Source: an uncultured Kiritimatiellota bacterium | GTDB lineage: Bacteria > Verrucomicrobiota > Kiritimatiellia > RFP12 > UBA1067 | Assembly: GCA_934654805.1 (NCBI GenBank) | Contig: CAKUGW010000025.1 | Location: 1-29,118 of the forward strand | Reading direction: 5' to 3' | Length of the DNA: 29,118 nucleotides | In this document: positions 23,549 through 29,118 of the stretch, one piece after another | Position numbering within the stretch: the stretch's first letter is position 1 | Layout of the letters: each line of letters starts with the position of its first letter | Translations under genes and position numbers: made by a program | The notes under the pieces: generated by a model | Databases searched by the model: none | Seen by the model: the letters and a program-made list of their open reading frames with translations, nothing else | Told to the model about the DNA's origin: nothing

Positions 23549-25279
23549 TCAGTCCACGACCGGGACGGCCGGGGCGAGCGTCTCGAAGGCGTCGACCGAG
23601 CCCGCGTAGCCGCCCGTCACCTGCGCAAGCAGGGCGCGGACGCGCGGGAACTCGACGTTGAGCCAGTGGTCGAGCGCCGCCTTCTTGTAGTCGAGCTTCT
23701 CCGCCGCCTTGACGAAGAGCGCGGCGACGACGAGCGCAATGCCCGCGTCCACGAGCTTGCGCGCCGAGAGGTCGTGGTACGCCTTCGCGTCTTCGCGGCC
23801 CTTCACGTAGGCGACCGCCGCATCGAGCTCCGCGAGGAGCTGCGTCATGCGCGGATGCGCCGGGCTCCAGCCCGCGCTGAGGATGTCGTCGAGGACGTCG
23901 TGGACGAGCCCGCCCGTCACGCCCGCGACCGCCGCGACGACCTGCAGCTGCGAGGTGCCCTCGTAGATCGTCGTGATGCGGCTGTCGCGCAGGTAGCGCT
24001 CGCACGGGTAGTCCTTCATGTAGCCGGAGCCGCCCAGGACGGAGATTGCGCTCATCGCGTTGCGCATCGACATCTCCGAGCCGTAGTACTTCGCCATCGG
24101 CGTCAGCATCTTGTTGAACGCGGCGACCTTCTTCAGGCGCTTGCGGACGTCCATCGCCTCCGGCGTGCCCTTGAGCGCGCTGAACTTGCGGTCCAGCCCG
24201 GCCTCCAGGTCGACGTTCTTCGCCGAGTAGTAGGTGAGGAGGCGGCTCGCCTGAAGCTCGACGCTCATCGTGGCCATGATCTCGCGGAGCGCGGGGAAAC
24301 TGTCGATCGTGACGCCGAACTGCTTGCGGCTCGCGGCGTAGTCGCGCGCGGCGCGGTAGGCCGCCTCGCCGATGCCCGTGCCCTGCGCGGCGATGCCCAT
24401 GCGCGCGCCGTTCATGAGGGCCATGACGTAGGTGATGAGCCCGCGTTTGCGCAGGCCGATCAGCTTCGCCGGGGCTTCCGTGAAGACCATCTCGCACGTC
24501 GGCGAGCCGTGGATGCCGAGCTTGTTCTCGAGACGCCGCACCTTGACCCACGGGCCGTTCTCGACGAGGAGGCAGCTGAGGCCGCGTCCGTCGGAGAACT
24601 CGGGCTCCGTGCGCGCGAGGACGAGCAGCACTTCGCCGCAGCCGTTCGTGATGAAGCGCTTGACGCCGTTCACGAACCAGTTGCCGTCCGCGTCCTGGTG
24701 CGCCGTCGTCTTGACGCTCTGGAGGTCGCTGCCCGCGTCCGGCTCGGTGAGGACCATCGCGCCCGTCATCTCGCCCGTGACGAGCTTCGGCACGTACTGC
24801 TTCTTCAGCTCCTCGTCGCCGAACTGGTTGATCGTCTCGGCGATGCCCTGAAGGCCGAAGAGGTTCATGAGGCCCGCGTCGCCGCGCGAGACGATGTCGT
24901 TGCACGCCGTGAGGATCGTGCAGGGCATGTTGAGGCCGCCGAGGCAGTAGGGGATCGTGACGCCCATGAGGCCCGTCTTGCCGAAGAGCTCCAGCGCGAG
25001 CTTCATGCCGGGCGCGCGCGTCACCGAGCCGTCCGCGTTCAGCGTGTTGCCGACCTGGTCGGTCTCCTCCGCGAGGGGCGCGATGCGGTTCGCCATGATA
25101 TCGCCGCAGAGGTCGAGCGCGCGTTTGTAGTTGTCGAGCGCGTCCGCCGCGTCCTTCGGCGCGAAGGGATAGTCCTTCGCGAACTTGAAGTCCTCCTCCA
25201 GCAGCGCCGCGACCTCGGTGAGGTCGAGCACGTCGATGACGTTCTGGATGTCCGGGTTGTCCTTGTAGAAGTTAGCCAT
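23549..25279 (-). CDS. Acyl-CoA dehydrogenase, long (DmdC/FadE-like) form
   Basis: A 576-residue FAD enzyme oxidising an acyl-CoA to the enoyl-CoA. Seen: TEPDAGSDLQS (178-188) and WFVNGVKRFITNG of the middle domain, the signature around RDYAASRKQFG, and TTIYEGTSQLQ with the catalytic base Glu440. It is longer than classic acyl-CoA dehydrogenases (about 380), with an extra N-terminal segment and a C-terminal helical domain. That size and layout match the group including 3-methylmercaptopropionyl-CoA dehydrogenase DmdC, but the substrate cannot be fixed. AAGGAG precedes ATG 25279 at 5 nt. It is followed by metXW. Confidence 0.9.
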   Translation of the reverse strand: MANFYKDNPDIQNVIDVLDLTEVAALLEEDFKFAKDYPFAPKDAADALDNYKRALDLCGDIMANRIAPLAEETDQVGNTLNADGSVTRAPGMKLALELFGKTGLMGVTIPYCLGGLNMPCTILTACNDIVSRGDAGLMNLFGLQGIAETINQFGDEELKKQYVPKLVTGEMTGAMVLTEPDAGSDLQSVKTTAHQDADGNWFVNGVKRFITNGCGEVLLVLARTEPEFSDGRGLSCLLVENGPWVKVRRLENKLGIHGSPTCEMVFTEAPAKLIGLRKRGLITYVMALMNGARMGIAAQGTGIGEAAYRAARDYAASRKQFGVTIDSFPALREIMATMSVELQASRLLTYYSAKNVDLEAGLDRKFSALKGTPEAMDVRKRLKKVAAFNKMLTPMAKYYGSEMSMRNAMSAISVLGGSGYMKDYPCERYLRDSRITTIYEGTSQLQVVAAVAGVTGGLVHDVLDDILSAGWSPAHPRMTQLLAELDAAVAYVKGREDAKAYHDLSARKLVDAGIALVVAALFVKAAEKLDYKKAALDHWLNVEFPRVRALLAQVTGGYAGSVDAFETLAPAVPVVD

Positions 25280-25331
25280 GCGTTCTCCTTAAACTGTCAA
25301 GATGTCTCTGTCTTTGCGTATGAAGAGGTGT

Positions 25332-25340
25332 AGTATACCA
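25332..25340 (-). promoter_or_regulatory. Extended -10 promoter of the acyl-CoA dehydrogenase gene
   Basis: TGGTATACT at 25340-25332 on the minus strand, just past the stop of the SGNH hydrolase gene. The leader to ATG 25279 would be about 45 nt with an AAGGAG site. Confidence 0.55.
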
Positions 25341-25348
25341 TATTTGCG

Positions 25349-26488
25349 TCAAAGCCCCAGGGCCTTGCGGACGGCCTTCCCGAAGGCCTTCGCCATCGAC
25401 TGCATGCCGAGGTCGTTCGGATGGCAACCGTCCACCGTCCCTTCGCCGTCGCCCGTGTACATCTCGTCCTTCGGCAGGTAGTGGAGGTTCTGCCAGCCCT
25501 CGGCAATCAGCTTCTCGTAGAGCTTGCGCATGAACCGGTCCTTCGCGTTCGGCGCGCCCATGAACACGTCGCACTGCTCGGCCATGACGATCGGCACGCC
25601 GGGGCGCTTCGCGCGGAGGTTGCGGATGAACGGCTCGTAGTTCGTCTCGACCGCGCGCCCGGGACGCTCCTTCTCGGAGAGGTCCATGTTCCAGAGGCAG
25701 TCCAGGACGTAGCAGCTCGCGTCGATGCGGGCGAGGTGCTCGCTCATCTCGAGCTCCATCAGGCCCGAGCCCGAGAAGCCGAGGCCGACGACCGGCACGT
25801 CGAGGTCGCGCCCGACCCAGTTCACGAAGCCGAGGCCCGGACGCGAGCAGCACCCGCCGTGCGTGATCGACGTGCCGTAGAAGACGACGGGCTTCTCGAC
25901 GCCGCTCGTGTGCGCGAACGTCTCGACCTTCGCCGCAGGGTCGATGCCCATCTCGAAGCTCTTCACGCCGTTGTAGAGCGGCAGGTTGACGAGGCACGGC
26001 GTGCCGGGCGTCCAGCCCATCGACAGCGAGCCGCCCTTCTGCGCGTCCCAGATGCGGCCCGTCCGCACATAGAGCCAGCGGCCCTTCGCCGCGTCCCAGC
26101 GGTAGACGTCGATGCCGGAGACGCCCGTCGAGGGCATATGGTCCATCGACAGGCCCTTGTTGTAGGGCACCCAGCGGAAGTCGAGACGCTTCGAGTCCGT
26201 CACGAAGCGGAAGAGCATGCCGGACGTGTGGTGCTTCATCGAGCGGACGCCGCCGTTGACGTTCGTCGTCACGTTCGCGGGCAGCCGGTCATAGTAATGC
26301 TCCGTATCGGCAAAGGCGCGCCCTTCGAGCGGCAGGTACCTGCCGTCGATCCACTTGACGCCGTTCGTGACGACGGCCGCCTTCTGGGCCATGTTCGGAT
26401 CCCACTTCGCGATCTCGGCCTGGTTCGCGCAGGCGGCGGCCGCCACGAGGGACAGGCCCCACGACACGGCCAGCAGACGTACATTCAT
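25349..26488 (-). CDS. Secreted SGNH/GDSL-type esterase with N-terminal beta domain
   Basis: 379 residues. A signal peptide (LLAVSWGLSLVAAAACA) is followed by an N-terminal jelly-roll-like domain (to about residue 190) and an SGNH hydrolase domain: block I FYGTSITHGG (nucleophile Ser), block II GLGFSGSG (Gly), and block V VDGCHPNDLG (Asp and His). Proteins of this layout are often carbohydrate deacetylases or esterases in polysaccharide-degrading bacteria; the substrate is unknown. ATG 26488 has AAAGGA upstream and an extended -10 about 38 nt before it. It is transcribed divergently from the MATE gene. Confidence 0.85.
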   Translation of the reverse strand: MNVRLLAVSWGLSLVAAAACANQAEIAKWDPNMAQKAAVVTNGVKWIDGRYLPLEGRAFADTEHYYDRLPANVTTNVNGGVRSMKHHTSGMLFRFVTDSKRLDFRWVPYNKGLSMDHMPSTGVSGIDVYRWDAAKGRWLYVRTGRIWDAQKGGSLSMGWTPGTPCLVNLPLYNGVKSFEMGIDPAAKVETFAHTSGVEKPVVFYGTSITHGGCCSRPGLGFVNWVGRDLDVPVVGLGFSGSGLMELEMSEHLARIDASCYVLDCLWNMDLSEKERPGRAVETNYEPFIRNLRAKRPGVPIVMAEQCDVFMGAPNAKDRFMRKLYEKLIAEGWQNLHYLPKDEMYTGDGEGTVDGCHPNDLGMQSMAKAFGKAVRKALGL

Positions 26489-26526
26489 GACTCGATCCTT
26501 TCGTCTTCTGATGAAAAAGTCCGTTT

Positions 26527-26535
26527 ATTATACCA
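26527..26535 (-). promoter_or_regulatory. Extended -10 promoter of the SGNH hydrolase gene
   Basis: TGGTATAAT at 26535-26527 on the minus strand, within a 112-bp divergent intergenic region. Leader of about 32 nt. It mirrors the MATE promoter about 50 bp away. Confidence 0.6.
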
Positions 26536-26580
26536 TATCCGCATCCGCCGTGCCCGCCCCCGTCCGACGGCGGACCGATT

Positions 26581-26589
26581 TGGTATAAT
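26581..26589 (+). promoter_or_regulatory. Extended -10 promoter of the MATE gene
   Basis: TGGTATAAT at 26581-26589 on the plus strand, with only 11 nt (ACGCGCCCGCT) before ATG 26601. The leader would be about 4 nt and contains no ribosome site, so a leaderless or near-leaderless mRNA is expected. Confidence 0.65.
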
Positions 26590-26600
26590 ACGCGCCCGCT

Positions 26601-27944
26601 ATGGAATCGCTGAAGACACAACTGAAGAGGCTGACGGTCCCCATCTTCATGGAGATCGCCCTCGTCATGCTCGTCGGCTTCGTCGACACGCTGATGCTCT
26701 CGCGCTACAGCGACAACGCGGTCGCGGCCGTCGGCCTCGACAACCAGATCATCGCGCTCGTCTTCCTCGTCTACCAGTTCGTCTCGACGGGCGCGGCGAT
26801 CGTCTGCGCCCAGTACCACGGCGCGGGGCTGCGCAAGCGGCTCGTGCAGGTCGTCGGCCTCGCCCTGATCCTGAACGCCGCCGTCGGCCTCGTCGTGAGC
26901 GCGGCGCTCTACTTCCGCGCCGAGGAGATCGTGCGCCTCATGGGCCTGCGGGAGGAACTGGTCGCCGACGGCGCCGACTACCTGCGGATCACGGGCGCGC
27001 TCTCGTTCTTCCAGTCGCTCGCGTTCGCGTTCAGCGCGTCCCTGCGCAGCGTCGACCGCGTGAAGGCCCCGATGGCCGTCGTGGCGATCGCGAACGCCGT
27101 GAACGCGCTCGGCGACTACGCGCTCATCTTCGGACACTGGGGCTGCCCGGAGATGGGCGTCGCGGGCGCGGCGTGGGCGACGGCCGCGAGCCGCATCGTC
27201 GCCTGCGTCCTGATCGCGGCGATCCACTTCAGGACGCACATCCCGAAGTTCCCGCTCGCCTGGTTCCGCCCGTTCCCCTGGGGCGAGCTGCGCAACGTCT
27301 TCAAGATCGGCTTCCCGGCGATGGGCGAGGAGCTGTCGTACTGCCTCTCGCAGGTCACGATCACCTATTTCGTGAACAAGATCAGCACGGACGCGCTGGT
27401 CGTGCGCACCTACGCGGTGAACTGCATCATGTTCGTCTACCTCTTCTGCGTGAGCGTCACGCAAGGCGGCGACATCCTCGTCGGGCATCTCGTCGGACGC
27501 TCGCGCTACACGCCGGCCTACCTGATGGGGAACTTCTTCCTGCGGCGCAGCATGGCGATCACGCTGACGTGCAGCGTCCTCCTCGCGCCCGGCGGGCCGT
27601 GGCTCTTCGCCGCGCTCACGAAGAACGCGGAGGTGATCCGCCTCGGCGTCATCATCCTCTGGGTCGACTGTGTGCTGGAGATCGGGCGCGTGCGGAACAT
27701 CTTCGCCTGCGGCACGCTGCGCGCGACGGGCGACGCGGTCTATCCGCTGCTCGTGGGGGTGACGTTCCAGTGGGGCGTCGCGGTCGGGCTCGGCTGGCTC
27801 TTCGCGATCCCGTTCGGCTGGGGCATCGTCGGCGCGTGGGTCGCCTTCGCGCTCGACGAGAACCTGCGCGGCATCTTCCTCTGCCGCCGCTGGCACGCGA
27901 AGGCGTGGGTCGGCCGCAGCTTCGCCCGCTCAATCGATCCCTAA
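26601..27944 (+). CDS. MATE-family multidrug/solute exporter
   Basis: A 447-residue, 12-helix inner-membrane antiporter. The N-terminal opening LTVPIFMEIALVMLVGFVDTLMLSRYSDNAVAAVG and the internal repeat around FKIGFPAMGEELSYCLSQ are typical of the MATE/NorM fold, including the conserved D in VDTLMLS. It would export drugs or other solutes using Na+ or H+; related MOP members flip lipid-linked glycans, but the start looks like MATE, not Wzx. It is the only gene of the window on this strand. Its last 15 nt overlap the tail of lpxB, with the lpxB stop lying in its SIDP codons. Confidence 0.9.
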   Translation: MESLKTQLKRLTVPIFMEIALVMLVGFVDTLMLSRYSDNAVAAVGLDNQIIALVFLVYQFVSTGAAIVCAQYHGAGLRKRLVQVVGLALILNAAVGLVVSAALYFRAEEIVRLMGLREELVADGADYLRITGALSFFQSLAFAFSASLRSVDRVKAPMAVVAIANAVNALGDYALIFGHWGCPEMGVAGAAWATAASRIVACVLIAAIHFRTHIPKFPLAWFRPFPWGELRNVFKIGFPAMGEELSYCLSQVTITYFVNKISTDALVVRTYAVNCIMFVYLFCVSVTQGGDILVGHLVGRSRYTPAYLMGNFFLRRSMAITLTCSVLLAPGGPWLFAALTKNAEVIRLGVIILWVDCVLEIGRVRNIFACGTLRATGDAVYPLLVGVTFQWGVAVGLGWLFAIPFGWGIVGAWVAFALDENLRGIFLCRRWHAKAWVGRSFARSIDP

Positions 27945-29045
27945 GGCGCTGACGATCTTCGCGACGGCGTCGCCGTCCGTCTTGAGCAGGCCGACGGCCT
28001 TCTCCAGCGCGCCGCGCGCGGCGGCGTTCGCCGACGGATCCGTCAGCCACGGGCGCAGATACGAAAGCATCTTCGGCACGGTGAAGTCCTGCTGGATCAG
28101 TTCGGGCATCGGGCAGTCGTGCCCCGTCTTCTCGCAGACGATGTTGATGAGTCCGATGTGCTTCACGCCCTTGAGGGTGATGCGGCAGATGATCTCGAAC
28201 AGGAGATCGACGTGATAGACGAGCACCGTCGGGCACCGCGCAAGGGCCGCCTCCAGCGTCGCCGTGCCGCTCGCGACGACCGCCGCGTCCGCCCGGCGCA
28301 GCAGCTCGCGCGCCCCGCCTGCCTGGATCTCGAACGGCGGATGCGCCCCACCAAGCGCCACAATCGCCCGCTGCGCCTTCTCGTTCGCCGCCGGAATGAC
28401 GACGCGCAGAGTCGGCATTTCCTTCCGCAACTGCATGATGGCCTGCATCAGCTTCGGCAGGTGGTGGCGGATCTCCCCCAGCCGACTCCCCGGCAGGAGC
28501 GCCAGCAGCGGCCCCCCATCCCCTTTCCCTTTTCCCGCTTCCTTCCTTCTTCCTTCTTCCCTTTTCCTTCTTCCTTCTTCCCACATCTCCTCCACCAACG
28601 GATGCCCGACGAACACGCCGAGGCCAGGGCGGAAGATCTGCGGCTCGAACGGAAAGAAGCAGCAGATCTTGTCGAGCGACCGCTCGATCTTCGGGATGCG
28701 GCTCTGATGCCACGCCCAGACCTGCGGGCAGACCACGTGCACGGCGCGGATGCCACGCGCCTTCGCATACGCGGCGAGCTTGAGGTTGAGCCCCGGATAG
28801 TCGACCGTGCAGACGACATCCGGCCGCCAATCGTCAATCGCGCGCTCCATCGTCTTCTTCACGCCAAGGAAGTAGCGCAGCTTCTTCAGCACCTGCACGA
28901 TGCCCATGACGGCGAGGTCGCCCGTCTTGAAGCCGTAGTCGCCATAGCCACGGATTTCCGCGTCGGGACACCGCGCGCGAATCTTCGCCGCGATCTTCTC
29001 GCGGTAGATCATGCCGGACTCCTCGCCGGCCAACAGCAGAATCTT
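27930..29045 (-). CDS. lpxB: Lipid-A-disaccharide synthase, exon 2 (start codon separated by a group II intron)
   Basis: LpxB joins UDP-2,3-diacylglucosamine and lipid X to lipid A disaccharide at the inner membrane. Seen: KILLLAGEESG at the very start (family form LLAGEASGD), VDYPGLNLKLA, VCPQVWAWHQSRI, GHPLVEE, LALLPGSRLGEI, VASGTATLEAAL. The gene is complete except for its first codon: the DNA before AAG (29045) is a group II intron 3' end, so M-KILLL would form only after splicing. A TTG at 29033 could serve as a weak start but would remove the first beta strand. Residues about 150-174 (counted from that TTG) are a Glu/Arg/Lys/Gly-rich linker coded by a purine tract. Its stop overlaps the MATE gene. 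Confidence 0.9.
   Translation of the reverse strand, partial: KILLLAGEESGMIYREKIAAKIRARCPDAEIRGYGDYGFKTGDLAVMGIVQVLKKLRYFLGVKKTMERAIDDWRPDVVCTVDYPGLNLKLAAYAKARGIRAVHVVCPQVWAWHQSRIPKIERSLDKICCFFPFEPQIFRPGLGVFVGHPLVEEMWEEGRRKREEGRRKEAGKGKGDGGPLLALLPGSRLGEIRHHLPKLMQAIMQLRKEMPTLRVVIPAANEKAQRAIVALGGAHPPFEIQAGGARELLRRADAAVVASGTATLEAALARCPTVLVYHVDLLFEIICRITLKGVKHIGLINIVCEKTGHDCPMPELIQQDFTVPKMLSYLRPWLTDPSANAAARGALEKAVGLLKTDGDAVAKIVSALGID
28519..28582 (-). repeat. Polypurine low-complexity tract inside lpxB
   Basis: The coding strand is all purine for 45 nt (28582-28538) and nearly so to 28519, built from GGAAGAA/GAAGGAA units. It encodes EEGRRKREEGRRKE and neighbours between the GHPLVEE and LLPGSR motifs. 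Mirror symmetry around 28560 could allow triplex (H-DNA) folding. Frame is kept. Confidence 0.7.
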
Positions 29046-29118
29046 GTAGAGTAGAGACCCACGCCTCGGCTTCGCCGATGCGACTTCCCCCTCATCAAAC
29101 CGGACGTGCGGATTTCCC
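29046..29118 (-). mobile_element. Group II intron, 3' end (domain V partial, domain VI)
   Basis: On the minus strand the edge opens with the GAAA-type loop and 3' half of domain V (GCACGTCCGGTTTG, typical of the conserved 34-nt catalytic hairpin). Domain VI follows, with stem TCGGC/GCCGA, and the end GGGTCTCTACTCTAC, which fits the 3' splice site rule (ending in AY). Read through as protein, it gives GNPHVRFDEGEVASAKPRR, a string I remember from mis-called ORFs at bacterial group II intron ends. The 3' splice site is placed after 29046, directly before codon AAG of lpxB. The rest of the intron lies outside the window. Confidence 0.88.

Noticed and set aside
26601..27944. MATE gene as the missing Wzx flippase of the polysaccharide locus
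   Set aside because: The N-terminal motif and length fit MATE exporters, and it has its own promoter about 5 kb from the locus on the other strand.
29031..29033. TTG at 29033 as the native start of lpxB
   Set aside because: It would remove the conserved KILLL strand; the preceding codons match the family and end exactly at the intron boundary.

Overview
The window reads as a piece of chromosome from a GC-rich, diderm (lipid A-making) bacterium, probably of the PVC superphylum and most like Kiritimatiellota/Lentisphaerota. The evidence is lpxB and a Wza-type outer-membrane export lipoprotein, a Tat-signalled Gfo/Idh oxidoreductase, a DUF4091/GH123-like protein, a XylR-like regulator (periplasmic-binding plus AraC domains), and housekeeping genes (apt, rsmA, guaA, two tRNAs). 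The phylum is an inference from gene style. All genes except the MATE transporter lie on the minus strand. No stretch over 300 bases lacks a gene.

Layout, in minus-strand transcription order from the right edge. (1) 29118-29046 is the 3' end of a group II intron (half of domain V, then domain VI), followed at once by codon 2 onward of lpxB (29045-27930). lpxB overlaps, tail to tail, a plus-strand MATE transporter (26601-27944). (2) 26488-21725 holds an SGNH hydrolase, an acyl-CoA dehydrogenase and a MetX-MetW fusion. (3) A TTGACG-N18-TATAAT promoter at 21728-21699 starts an exopolysaccharide-type operon: Wza-like lipoprotein, unknown secreted helical protein, outer-membrane beta-barrel, O-antigen ligase/polymerase-like membrane protein, Wzz-BY-kinase fusion, dTDP-glucose 4,6-dehydratase, Tat/lipobox Gfo/Idh oxidoreductase, then a single-domain GMP synthase. 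No glycosyltransferase or flippase is in the run. (4) A consensus promoter drives tRNA-Leu(CAG) and tRNA-Glu(CTC), followed by an AsmA-like protein and rsmA. (5) A GH123-like gene is coupled to an aminotransferase. (6) apt, an MFS transporter and the XylR-like regulator form one unit. (7) A clan GH-A glycoside hydrolase follows, broken by an in-frame TGA. (8) Last is a Shine-Dalgarno/ATG followed immediately by the 5' end of a group II intron (71-1), which runs off the left edge.

The most unusual features are: group II intron ends at both window edges in the same orientation, each at a start-codon position (one directly before codon 2 of lpxB); an in-frame palindromic 8-bp-repeat element inside rsmA, like a Rickettsia palindromic element in behaviour; extended -10 promoters (TGnTATAMT), three of which sit so close to the ATG that the mRNAs should be leaderless; a BY-kinase with tyrosine/glycine repeats at both ends; and the MetX-MetW fusion.
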